Assembly (NCBI RefSeq): GCF_035917275.1
Contig: NZ_CP108508.1
Location: forward strand, 8,122,001-8,186,000
From: Streptomyces sp. NBC_01237
GTDB lineage: Bacteria; Actinomycetota; Actinomycetes; Streptomycetales; Streptomycetaceae
Direction of reading: 5' to 3'
DNA: 64,000 nt
Shown piece after piece: positions 42,882 to 51,139 of this stretch. Made by a program: the position numbers and the translations under genes. The notes beneath the pieces are model-generated. The model saw only the letters and a program-made list of their open reading frames with translations, did not search any database and was not told where the DNA came from. Positions within the stretch are counted from its first letter, which is position 1; each line of letters starts with the position of its first letter.

Positions 42882-43582
42882 AGCTGCGACTCTCCCGCCG
42901 CCGCTGCGGCAACACCCCCGACCCTGCCCTCGCCTCCGAGGACCAGGCCGTCGTCGACGCATTCCGCTCCATGCTCGCCGCCCTGCGCACCCCGCAGCCC
43001 TGGGCACCCGGATGCGCCCAGGACATCGCCGTGCGCGTCGGCCCGTTCGTCGAGCGCGCCCGCCCCCGCCCCGGCGACGACCACGGCCCCGACCTCATCG
43101 CCATCGCCCTGCAACACCCCGACACCCCACACGCCACGGCCTGCCTCCACGGCCACCAACTCGGCTACACCAACAAGGGCTGGCTCCGCTGCGAGACAGC
43201 CACGATCCTCGGAGTCTGGAACCCCGCCTACACGCCGCTCACCCACGCCGCGGCCGGCCTCGACCTCCCCGACAGCGTCGGCATGAAACCCGCGCACTAC
43301 GGAGTCCACGTCGAAGCCCGCCGCGGCGACGGCACCGGCCACACCTTGCTCCGCCTCGGCCCCTACACACAGACCTGGCTCGCCGACCGGGACGCCGACC
43401 GCCTCAACACCGAACTGGAGGGCAGGGCAGCCACCGCCATCCCCGGATTCACCATCACCGCGCACGGCGCGCCGTTCGACTTCCATGGCCACGAGCGCTA
43501 CGCCGATCCGTACGAGGCGGACGTCGTCGCGCTCCTGGCCGCCGCTGTCGAGGACGGTGAACGTGGGACGCGAACTGGCTGA
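42878..43582 (+). CDS. Hypothetical protein coupled to the RapZ-HIT gene
   Basis: A 234-residue soluble protein from the ATG at 42878 (4-base overlap). Many His and Asp residues but no motif I can name; segments such as HGPDLIAIALQHPDTPHATAC and GMKPAHYGVHVEARRG look conserved. It probably acts with the preceding hydrolase, given the translational coupling. Confidence 0.55.
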   Translation: MKLRLSRRRCGNTPDPALASEDQAVVDAFRSMLAALRTPQPWAPGCAQDIAVRVGPFVERARPRPGDDHGPDLIAIALQHPDTPHATACLHGHQLGYTNKGWLRCETATILGVWNPAYTPLTHAAAGLDLPDSVGMKPAHYGVHVEARRGDGTGHTLLRLGPYTQTWLADRDADRLNTELEGRAATAIPGFTITAHGAPFDFHGHERYADPYEADVVALLAAAVEDGERGTRTG

Positions 43583-43602
43583 CATGTACGACTGACAGGA
43601 AA

Positions 43603-43650
43603 GGCCCGTGCCCACCTGGACGTTGGTGGGCACGGGCCGTTTGTGTTTTC
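43603..43650 (+). terminator. Intrinsic terminator with T-rich tail
   Basis: 14-bp arms (43603-43616 and 43625-43638) followed by GTTTGTGTTTTC. It ends the operon that runs from 42099. Confidence 0.8.
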
Positions 43651-44460
43651 GGGCGCCCCTGCAGGCCAGGGAAGGTCTCGACGGCATCTCCCCGGTAACC
43701 CGCTGACCACCCCTGTGCGGTCGTCCTCATCGCCCCTTCGTGGGGTCACAACGTCGGCTCCCACGCCATCCTCGGCACCGCGACCTGGGCCTGCGCCAGC
43801 GGGCTGCGGACGCAGCTACGGGGGATGTGCTCACTCGCAGCCGAGATGTGTGGCGCATTCGGAGCTGAAGTCCTTGTGCTCGCGATCCAGTGGTCGCCAG
43901 CACATCAATCCGGCAAAAGGCTTGAGTTCCCAGAAAAGCGACGCACAGAATGGCGCCTCAGGCGGCTGATCTCGATGCAGCTGGTGGGAGACGCTATCGA
44001 GCTTCACAGTGGGCCACCAGAGAGGCGCACAGCGGTTTTTGGCGCCATGGAAGTGGCGTTGATGCACCATACGAGCCGCTGAAGCCCCGCTGCGACTGAT
44101 TCCTTGCCGTCGTCCAGGAGCCGGAGTGTGGCGCGGGACGGGGCGAGCTCGCGGTCAGGAACGTGCGCCACGGTGATGCCGCGCCAACGACAAGAGCGGC
44201 GCGGAGACGACGATCTGCGTGTTCATGCCGCCACCGCCTTCGACCGGAAGGGCCTGCCCGTCCCACCCGAGACGCACAAGGCTCCCTATCTGTGCAGGGA
44301 CGGCTCAGATCAACTCCACGCTGTGCTGCGAAGAACCCGAGCGCGTGGCAGTTGGCCGCGCGGGATGCCGCACACGGATCAGTACTCACCCCCCCCAGTC
44401 CCTCCCTCTACATCAGGAGTGGACAGAGGCTGCTGACCTCAACCCGGCGGCTGGGCATCG
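43651..44460. other. Decayed region between the RapZ-HIT operon and parS
   Basis: No intact gene is supported. Plus-strand codons 43699-44082 read as a coherent protein (VVLIAPSWGHNVGSHAILG and onward to AMEVALMHHTSR) but lack a start until the ATG at 43825. On the minus strand, MNTQIVVSAPLLSLARHHRG from about 44219 shifts frame into VPDRELAPSRATLRLLDDG and ends near 44005. GC is lower here than in the neighbouring genes. It looks like an old insertion site. Confidence 0.35.
43825..44082 (+). pseudogene. Possible truncated gene without its N-terminus
   Basis: An 85-residue frame from an internal ATG at 43825. The same frame is open and protein-like back to a TAA near 43696 with no start codon, so the 5' end has probably been lost. 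Family unknown. Confidence 0.3.
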
Positions 44461-44464
44461 GCCC

Positions 44465-44485
44465 GTTCAAAACCCGGTTTTGAAC
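44465..44485. promoter_or_regulatory. parS-like palindrome 1
   Basis: GTTCAAAACC, one base, then its exact inverse. Candidate ParB binding site 172 bp before the parA start. Confidence 0.7.
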
Positions 44486-44525
44486 AATGCCCCAGTTCAT
44501 ACATCGACAGCGCGGTTGACCGCTC

Positions 44526-44548
44526 GGTTCAAAACCAGGTTTTGAACC
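44526..44548. promoter_or_regulatory. parS-like palindrome 2
   Basis: Same palindrome extended to 11-bp arms (GGTTCAAAACC and inverse) with a central A; centre 62 bp from site 1. Confidence 0.7.
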
Positions 44549-44657
44549 GACACGCCGACGCACCACGGTGCGAGTCCCTGCATGGCATCCTGTCCAGGTC
44601 CGCTAGTACCGACCCAAACCGGGCCGGGAAGCATACGGAGCATCAGGAGTACCACCC

Positions 44658-45392
44658 ATGGCACGGATCACCGCGCTTATCAACCGCAAGGGCGGAGTCG
44701 GGAAATCGACTCTCACTGTCAACACGGCAGCCGTCACTGCCCACGTTCTGGGCGAGTCTCCGGAAGGTGACCCGCACTACGTTGCCGCAGTATCTGCCGA
44801 CCCCCAGGGCTCCACCACCTGGTGGTCACAGCGGGTCGGCCAGGACCTTCCCTTCTCTTTCGAGCAGATCAAATCCAGGGAAGACCTGGAGCTGTTCTCC
44901 CACCTCAAGAAGTCCCGGAAGGTCAAGCACGCGTTCGTCGACACTCCCGGATGGATGGACCTGCCCGAGGATGAGAAGGAAGAAGCCGGCGACCCCTTCG
45001 GCATGAGCGCCGCAGCCGATGCGATGCGTGCCTTGCTGGCCAACACCGACGATGTCGTCGTCCCTCTTGAGACCGAACCGCTGGGCTTCATGCCGACACG
45101 CGACACCATCGAAGAAGTGGTCAAGCCTCTCGGACTCCCCTACATCGTCGTCATCAACAATTGGGACCCCCGCGACGGCGACGCCGACCTCGTCCAAACC
45201 AAGGACTTCGTCCGCTCCCAGGGCTGGAACCTGGCGAACACTGTCGTCCGGCACTACAAGGTCCACACCCGAGCAGCGCTTGAAGGCACCGTCGTCACCC
45301 AGTACAAGAAGAACCGGGTCGCGATGGAGGCCCGCGAGGACTTCTACCAGCTCGCCCTAGAGCTCGGTGCTGGGAAGAAGGAACGCCGCTGA
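44658..45392 (+). CDS. parA: ParA-family partition ATPase
   Basis: A 244-residue Walker-type partition ATPase. Deviant Walker A is KGGVGKST at residues 11-18 (Lys11 signature lysine and Lys16), and a VDTPGW strand acts as the switch. The VVVPLETEPLGFMPTRDTIEE and VINNWDPRDGD segments are typical of plasmid ParA. There is no N-terminal HTH, so it is the short type Ib-like or chromosomal-like form. It overlaps parB as ATGA and is preceded by two parS-like sites. Confidence 0.85.
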   Translation: MARITALINRKGGVGKSTLTVNTAAVTAHVLGESPEGDPHYVAAVSADPQGSTTWWSQRVGQDLPFSFEQIKSREDLELFSHLKKSRKVKHAFVDTPGWMDLPEDEKEEAGDPFGMSAAADAMRALLANTDDVVVPLETEPLGFMPTRDTIEEVVKPLGLPYIVVINNWDPRDGDADLVQTKDFVRSQGWNLANTVVRHYKVHTRAALEGTVVTQYKKNRVAMEAREDFYQLALELGAGKKERR

Positions 45393-46537
45393 TGGCCGCG
45401 AAGAAGCCCTGGACCGATTTGCTCGACGGACCCGGAAAGACCGGGAAGAAAGGTGCGGTCGCAGCCGAAGAGCCGGCCCAGCCCGTCAGCCCGCCTACGA
45501 CCGTGTACATGCACACAGTCGTAGGGAGCCCGGACAACCCGCGCACCGAACTCGACTACAGCGACGACGACGCTGATTTTCGCGAGCTGAAGAGCTCCAT
45601 GAAATCCGTTGGCCAACTGCAGCCAGCAGTCGCGATGTCGAGCGAGGCGTTTCAGCGAGCCAAACCGGAGCATGCCGACGCAGTGAAGGACGCCGACTGG
45701 GTCATCGTCCTCGGTAACCGACGTCTTCACGCCGCCCGCCAGCTCGGCTGGACCAAACTTGAGATCCGGGTCCGAGACCGCCTTGGCGATGAAGGCGACG
45801 ACAAGGTCGACGAAGCCGTCATCATCGAGAACATCCACCGCAAGAACATTCCGCCCTACAAGGAAGCGGAGTTCCTACAGCGGATGGTGGATCGACACGG
45901 GTCTCAGGAGAAGGTCGCCGAACGCATCGGCAAGTCACAGATGTACGTCTCCAACCGCCTGGCGCTGCTCAACCTGGCCCCGGAGCTCAGAGACGTGGTC
46001 GACACCAAGCAGATCAAGGTGAAGACAGCCGAGCAGATCGCCAAGATCAAGGATCCAGAACAGCAGAAGGCCAAGGTCGCAGAGGAACTGCATAGAGCCT
46101 CTCAGCCGAAGGAACGAAAGCCTCGGGGGCCGAAGTCAGGCGCGGCCACTGCCTTGGTTCAAAACCCGGTTTTGAACCAAGGGGCACCCGAGCCAGTCGA
46201 GACCCTGACCGCACCTACGTCCTCCAGCCAGAACCAAGGACCGCTGACACGCAGCCCTGTGCCCGAGCCACGTCCCGGAACCGATGAGCCTCAACCTGCA
46301 GCTGGAGAGACGTCGTCCCTTGCGGTGCCGTGGGACAACGGAGCCAGCCTCATGGACCTAGCCTTCGCCCGACTGGACGACCGGCAGCGAAGCTTCTTCA
46401 TTCAGCGCTACTTCCAGCGAAGCCAAGGCGTGGAACAAGTAGCAGCAGACATGAAGGGGCAGCTTCGACCTGAGGACTGCTCTACCTTGGCTGCGATCCT
46501 GCAACGGGTCTCCAACCTCATGACCATGGACACGTAG
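45392..46537 (+). CDS. parB: ParB-family centromere-binding protein
   Basis: A 381-residue protein. The ParB/Spo0J core: ELDYSDDDADFRELKSSMKS, then VIVLGNRRLHAARQLGW (catalytic GxRRxxA-type CTPase motif GNRRLHAA), ENIHRKNIPPYKEAE, and an HTH at about 165-200 (GSQEKVAERIGKSQMYVSNR). After a variable linker the C-terminus has a dimerisation-type helix. A third parS-like palindrome lies within the linker codons at 46152-46182. ATGA overlap with parA shows one operon. Confidence 0.85.
   Translation: MAAKKPWTDLLDGPGKTGKKGAVAAEEPAQPVSPPTTVYMHTVVGSPDNPRTELDYSDDDADFRELKSSMKSVGQLQPAVAMSSEAFQRAKPEHADAVKDADWVIVLGNRRLHAARQLGWTKLEIRVRDRLGDEGDDKVDEAVIIENIHRKNIPPYKEAEFLQRMVDRHGSQEKVAERIGKSQMYVSNRLALLNLAPELRDVVDTKQIKVKTAEQIAKIKDPEQQKAKVAEELHRASQPKERKPRGPKSGAATALVQNPVLNQGAPEPVETLTAPTSSSQNQGPLTRSPVPEPRPGTDEPQPAAGETSSLAVPWDNGASLMDLAFARLDDRQRSFFIQRYFQRSQGVEQVAADMKGQLRPEDCSTLAAILQRVSNLMTMDT
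46152..46182. promoter_or_regulatory. parS-like palindrome 3, inside parB
   Basis: 15-bp perfect arms (CCTTGGTTCAAAACC and inverse) around a central C, encoding ALVQNPVLNQG in the ParB linker. It is the longest of the three copies. Confidence 0.65.
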
Positions 46538-46592
46538 GCTCACGAACACACGCTCCGCTCCTCAATACTCAAGGGGGGCGGAGCCTTGTCGT

Positions 46593-46760
46593 TGCGCCCT
46601 GTTGGGGCTCGTACCCGACCAGGTAGCGGAGATCAGCGCGGACACCGCCATCGACCGCGGAACCTGGCGCCACCCGCTCCGCTTCGTCCGGCTGCGCCTG
46701 GACGTCACCGCAGTCGCTGTGCCGCCCTTCGGGGAAGGCGCGGCGCCAGCTGCTGGATGA
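46593..46760 (+). pseudogene. C-terminal fragment of an ATP-dependent DNA ligase
   Basis: About 55 codons read LVPDQVAEISADTAIDRGTW, RHPLRFVRLRLDVT and VPPFGEG, ending PAAG-stop. This matches the conserved last segment of actinobacterial ATP-dependent DNA ligases as I remember them. No start codon and no remaining catalytic domain are present; the fragment directly follows parB. A chromosomal or plasmid ligase gene was probably cut here. Confidence 0.45.
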
Positions 46761-46852
46761 ATGCATCCAGGGCAGCCGTCCGTCGCCCAGGGCCGGGATG
46801 GCAGAGGTGCGGTCACTCGCATCCGATATTCGAACATTAGTACTATCTAGCG

Positions 46853-47359
46853 GTGGCCCAGTACGACTTCCCCCAGGACCTTCGCGACGCTCAGCCCGCT
46901 CTTCTCCAGACTCGTGCGGAGTGTGAGGAGTACGCCCGCACCTTGCCGTGGTCGGCCGAGCCGATGCCCGGGTGGGAGGTGGAGAAACAGCTCCACAGCA
47001 GCCACCGTCCCGCCAAGCAGGACAGCCCCGGCTACACCGAGGAACAGGCGGAGCGGCTCGCCGACACTCCTGGCGCGCACTACCTCGCGCGGCCGCGAGT
47101 TGGACACACGTTGCTCTTTACCGGCTCGGACCGGTCACGGTGGTCATCGGGACGATCAGCGAACCAGTCGGCGACCCGTGCTCGCGAGGTGGCCGTCGGC
47201 CAGGGGCCGGTCCAGGATGCTGTGGGTCCCGATCCGGTGCCACACGATGTGGGGGAGTCCGGCGGCCTTCTCCCCGCCGTACGTCCACGTCGCGCGCCCG
47301 TCCGGCGCCCAGGTCAGCTCGTAGACACCAGGGGCGCGGCGCACGCCTTTGATCCGTAG
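46853..47359 (+). pseudogene. Truncated paralogue of the gene at 6273
   Basis: The first 72 codons read MAQYDFPQDLRDAQPALLQT, LPWSAEPMPGWEVEKQLHSS, KQDSPGYTEEQAE. They match the frame at 6273-6632 both in its expressed part and in its start-less N-terminal part. After about 47075 the similarity ends: the expected RLRAEVLRL helix is missing, and the frame runs on antisense into the gene at 47156. The start (GTG at 46853) is intact here, so this copy kept the front and lost the back. Confidence 0.45.
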
Positions 47360-47497
47360 GCCGGGGCGGAACTGGCGGCCGGTGCGCAGGTCCGGCACGA
47401 AGGCGTCCAGCACTACGCGGCGGAAGCGGTGGCGCTGGGCGGGGGTGAGGTGGTGGAGGTCGGTGGTGAAGCGGGGGCAGGTCTCGAAGGTGGGCAC
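47156..47497 (-). CDS. RelE/ParE-like toxin-type protein
   Basis: A 113-residue protein from the ATG at 47497. An N-terminal helix pair (FTTDLHHLTPAQRHRFRRVV) precedes a beta-sheet part with RPGLRIKGVRRAPGVYELTW, RATWTYGG and HIVWHRIGTHSIL, a pattern like the RelE/YoeB ribosome-dependent RNase fold. No antitoxin-like HTH gene follows or precedes it on this strand, so it may be an orphan. Function inferred. Confidence 0.5.
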   Translation of the reverse strand: MPTFETCPRFTTDLHHLTPAQRHRFRRVVLDAFVPDLRTGRQFRPGLRIKGVRRAPGVYELTWAPDGRATWTYGGEKAAGLPHIVWHRIGTHSILDRPLADGHLASTGRRLVR

Positions 47498-47695
47498 GGT
47501 GGACTCCTTCGGGGCAGCACGACGAAGCCCCCGGCGGTTGCCAGGGGCTGTGTAGGCGGGGCTCGTTGTTGGGGTGTTCGTTCCGTGGTGCCGGATGGCG
47601 CCGAGTGGTGCTCAGTGGTGCTTGTTGGTGTTGCTCGGGCCCGTGGTGTGAGGGCTGCCGGAGAGCGATGACATTCGCGTCCGGCCCGGGGCCGC

Positions 47696-47751
47696 TTCCC
47701 GCCTGACGGGAACCGGTGAAGAAAGTCCGGCCGCGCTCCCGCCTGGCGGGA
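47696..47751. repeat. Repeated hairpin upstream of the relaxase, candidate oriT element
   Basis: TCCCGCCTGACGGGA (inside 47696-47712) and TCCCGCCTGGCGGGA (47737-47751) are direct repeats 40 bp apart, each an inverted repeat. They lie within 110 bp of the relaxase start, where oriT sites are often found. The rest of 47498-47804 shows no gene. Confidence 0.4.
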
Positions 47752-47804
47752 CGTACGACTGATCGGCCTTTTCTTGCAGGTCAGAGCCGTGTGACGTGGT
47801 CTCC

Positions 47805-49766
47805 ATGACAGTGGATATCAGTGTTGTTCGGGACGGTCAGATGCACCGCTACTACCTGCGCGAGACCGTCGTCGGCGACGGCCACCGCCCGGCCCGCACG
47901 CCGCTGCGCGCCGCCCAGGAGCAGGCCGGGGTCCCGGCCGGGCGATGGATGGGCCGCGGCCTGGCCGCGCTCGGACTCGCACCGGGTGAGGAAGTCACCG
48001 AGAGCCAGTTGCGGAACCTCTTCGGCGAGCGGGGCCGCCACCCGTACGCGGACCGCATCGAGGCCGACCTGCTCGCCGAGGGCGCCTCCCCGAAGAAGGC
48101 GTTCAAGGCCGGCGCCCTCGGACGCCAGGTGACGGTCACGGGGGTCGACTTCGTGTTCCGGCCGCAGCCGACGATCTACCTCCTGTGGGCGCTGGGGGAC
48201 GAGGAGACCAGCAGGGTGATCGAGGCCGCACACGAGCGCGCGATCGTACGGGTGCTGGAGTGGATCGAGGACGAGGTCGCGGTGATCCGGTACGGCAAGG
48301 ACGGCATCTACCGGGTCCGGCCGCCCGGCGGTCTGGTCGCCGCCCGCTTCCGCCACTACGAGGCACGCTCCGGGATGCCCTTGCTCCATGACCATCTGAT
48401 CCTGTCCGTGAAGGGGCAGCGCCTGGACGGGAAGTGGGGCTCGATCCACACCACGGCCCTGCACGAGAGCACGGTCGCGGCCTCCGCGCTCTACAACGAG
48501 CTCGTGGCCGCGGAGGTCTGCCAGACGCTGGGGCTGGCGACCGAGCCGCGCACCGTCACCCCGGGGCGCCGGCCGGTCATGGAGATTGCCGGGGTGCCGC
48601 ACGAGCTGATCCGCTGGACCTCCCGGCGCAGCGACCAGATCGCCGCCTGCCTGGCAGAGCTGGAGCACGAGTACGTCACCGCCGTCGACGACGACGGCGA
48701 GCCCAAGTTCCTGCCCGTGGTCTCCGAGCGGGCCCGCGCCAAGCTGAACCAGATCGCCGCCCGCAAGACCCGCCCGCCCAAGCAGAAGACCCGGCCGCTC
48801 GCGCAGCTGCGCGCATGGTGGAAGACGAGCGCGATCCTCACCTCCGGGGTCGCCGCCGACACCATCAACTCCCTCCTCAAGCACGCCCGCGCCGCGGCTG
48901 CCGCGATCCGGGCCCGGGTCATGGCCGTGGTCGACGTCGCCCTGGCGGCCGTCGATGTCGCCGCGACCGTGTTCGTGATGAACAAGGGCGGGCGGTTCCA
49001 CCGCAGGCACCTGCTCGCCGAAGCCCGACGCCACCTCGCCCTCGTCCAGCGCGGCCGCCGCCGCGACCCCGGCTTGGACGACCGGATCGTGGCCGCCGCC
49101 ATCTCCACCTACTGCCTGGACATCAGCGAACCGAAGACCGTACGCGGCCTGGAGGCCGGCTACCGCCTCTACACCGCCCGCTGGGCCCTGTCCGACCTCA
49201 CCGGCCGACGCCGCCCACCCACCCCCGTCCCCGACCCGGACGGGCAACCCCCGGCCGATCCCGGCGAGCCGGCCGCACCCCAGCCCTCGGGCCAGGACGC
49301 GGGGGAGTGGGAGATACCCCGCATCCCGCTCCAGTACGACCGCGCCGTCCTCGCCGGCGCGGTGGTGCGGGAGAAGCTGCGCACCGCCGTCGTGCGGGGC
49401 CGGGGGTACGACGTCGTCGCGCATCAGCAGGCGGCGATGCCCGAGCTGCTGCTCGGGCATCGGGACGCCGCTCCCGGGGACGACGATCAGGAGCCGGAGG
49501 CCGGGGGTCAGGAGGCGGTCGACTTCACGGAGCTGCGGGCCCTGAAGGCGTCCCGCACGGACGTGGAGGCCCTGGACTTCACCGCCGAGCAACTGCGCCG
49601 CGCGACGGAGGTCTTCACGAAGGCCGGCGACGAAGCCGCCGCCAGGACGAGGAAGTCCACCGGCCCCCAGGACGCTCGCGCACCGCGCCCGGTGCGCGAG
49701 GACGACCAGCGGGCGCACCGCCCCCAGCAGCCGGACCCGCATCGTGGGCCGGAAGCCGGCCGCTGA
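47805..49766 (+). CDS. MobF/TrwC-type relaxase without helicase domain
   Basis: A 653-residue protein; start taken at the ATG at 47805 because it gives the usual short N-terminus MTVDISVV then Tyr16-Tyr17, the nicking tyrosines. The metal site is H184 (RHYEARSG) with H195 and H197 (LLHDHLIL), characteristic of TrwC relaxases. Residues 330-450 are helical and basic; the C-terminus is Pro/Asp/Arg-rich and lacks the RecD-like helicase motifs of full-length MobF proteins. It would nick oriT and lead single-stranded DNA into a type IV system. Its coexistence with TraB is notable. Confidence 0.75.
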   Translation: MTVDISVVRDGQMHRYYLRETVVGDGHRPARTPLRAAQEQAGVPAGRWMGRGLAALGLAPGEEVTESQLRNLFGERGRHPYADRIEADLLAEGASPKKAFKAGALGRQVTVTGVDFVFRPQPTIYLLWALGDEETSRVIEAAHERAIVRVLEWIEDEVAVIRYGKDGIYRVRPPGGLVAARFRHYEARSGMPLLHDHLILSVKGQRLDGKWGSIHTTALHESTVAASALYNELVAAEVCQTLGLATEPRTVTPGRRPVMEIAGVPHELIRWTSRRSDQIAACLAELEHEYVTAVDDDGEPKFLPVVSERARAKLNQIAARKTRPPKQKTRPLAQLRAWWKTSAILTSGVAADTINSLLKHARAAAAAIRARVMAVVDVALAAVDVAATVFVMNKGGRFHRRHLLAEARRHLALVQRGRRRDPGLDDRIVAAAISTYCLDISEPKTVRGLEAGYRLYTARWALSDLTGRRRPPTPVPDPDGQPPADPGEPAAPQPSGQDAGEWEIPRIPLQYDRAVLAGAVVREKLRTAVVRGRGYDVVAHQQAAMPELLLGHRDAAPGDDDQEPEAGGQEAVDFTELRALKASRTDVEALDFTAEQLRRATEVFTKAGDEAAARTRKSTGPQDARAPRPVREDDQRAHRPQQPDPHRGPEAGR

Positions 49767-49859
49767 ATGCCAGGTGCGAGGGCATGCCCCATCGGACGCT
49801 CTTCGATGGCGGAAGTCAGTCTCTTCAGTCACTCGGACGACTGAATGATCAGCTGTGGT

Positions 49860-49884
49860 GGCCCGTCAGTTGTACTGGCGGGCC
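49860..49884 (+). terminator. Stem-loop after the relaxase
   Basis: Arms GGCCCGTCAG and CTGGCGGGCC (one mismatch) with a 5-base loop, 93 bases after the stop at 49766. The remainder of 49767-50071 holds no supported gene. Confidence 0.5.
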
Positions 49885-50071
49885 GTCCTGGCGGCACACT
49901 CCTGAGTGGCCCCCTTTGGTGGGCCTGCATCCGCAGGGCGCTCTCCGGTCCAGACGCCCCCTGTCTTGCCGCGGATGCGAAGGAGCCAGGCCCCGACCCC
50001 GCACCTCACGTAACCCGTTCGCACCTACCTGTGCGGGCCGGGGCCGGACGGTCCGCAGCTGGGAACCGCTC

Positions 50072-51097
50072 ATGAGTCACGGCGAAATCCTCACCCAGAA
50101 GGCCCGCTACCGTGCCCGATGCACTGGCCTCGGGCACCAGACCAGTCTTCAGCACCTTCAAGCCGTCCAGGGGCAAGACCCGGTCCCGGCCGCCGCCAGC
50201 CGGGACCAGGCATGCCTGGAAGCCGCCGTGTTCGAGCGGCTGGGTGGCACGGCCGATTACTGCGCCCATCCCGCCGGCGTCGCCCAGGTCCGCCCCGGCG
50301 CCGACCACCTGGTCGTGGAGCTCGATCCCAAACTCGGCCCCAAGCTCTCCCTGCCGGAGCACTCTCTACTGTCGCTCCTGCCCACCCAGTACACCGGGCC
50401 TGACGAAGACGAAGGAGACCCGGGAGGCATCGCCGGAGTCAGGCTCCTCGGGATCGACACGGCCGGCGCCCACCTCGGCCTGGTCGGCACCGATGCCCGC
50501 GTCACCCTCACCGGACCGGCCCCCACACAGTGGCGGGCCATCATCACCGCACGCCGCGCCGCTTGCCGGGACGGCAACCTCGTCCCCCTGTGGGACGCGC
50601 CCGCCCTGACCCCGTTCGAGTCCGACTCCCTGGCCGCAGACCACACCTGGCACGAGGAACGAGCAGATCTCGCGTGGGTCGCCAGCGGCTTGCTGCGCCG
50701 CATCGCCCTCTTCCACACCGTGGCCAAGCCGTACTGCGTCAGGTACTGGCAGCACGGATTGGGCTGGAAGTTCGAGCTGCGCTACGAGCACGACGTCCCG
50801 ATGGACCATGAGGCGCTCCTTGCGTACCTGACCCACCCGGTATGGGGAATGCCGCTGAAGGCCAACCGTGAGCACTGCGTGTGCAAGCCGTGCGACTGCG
50901 ACCGCGGACAAGAGCGCAACTGCTGGTACACCCTCGATGCGGGGGGAGGCCGTCACGACGAGATCGGGATCCACTTCCGGCGTGGCCGCCTGGATCGCGA
51001 CACAGGGAAGGAGTACGGGCGACTGGTGGGAGCAGGCGCCACCCCCGACTGGCTCGCGCAGGTCCTCCCCTCCCACTACCAGCGTTCAGCTGCATAG
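50072..51097 (+). CDS. Conserved plasmid protein of unknown function
   Basis: A 341-residue soluble protein from the ATG at 50072 (CTGGGA site); the long upstream open frame is a shadow of the relaxase gene. It has a Leu-rich first half, TWHEERADLAWVASGLLRRIA in the middle, and a Cys/Asp-rich loop (CVCKPCDCDRGQERNC) near residue 270, followed by HDEIGIHFRRGRLDRDTGKEYG. The Cys loop could bind zinc. It lies next to the relaxase and the palindrome region, so a role in mobilisation or replication is conceivable. Confidence 0.5.
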   Translation: MSHGEILTQKARYRARCTGLGHQTSLQHLQAVQGQDPVPAAASRDQACLEAAVFERLGGTADYCAHPAGVAQVRPGADHLVVELDPKLGPKLSLPEHSLLSLLPTQYTGPDEDEGDPGGIAGVRLLGIDTAGAHLGLVGTDARVTLTGPAPTQWRAIITARRAACRDGNLVPLWDAPALTPFESDSLAADHTWHEERADLAWVASGLLRRIALFHTVAKPYCVRYWQHGLGWKFELRYEHDVPMDHEALLAYLTHPVWGMPLKANREHCVCKPCDCDRGQERNCWYTLDAGGGRHDEIGIHFRRGRLDRDTGKEYGRLVGAGATPDWLAQVLPSHYQRSAA

Positions 51098-51139
51098 AAC
51101 GCACCCCGGCCAGCGGTCTGCACCGCGGGCCGGAAGTCG

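Noticed and set aside
47781..49832. A 683-codon minus-strand frame
   Set aside because: Shadow of the relaxase gene, which has the full His and Tyr motif set.
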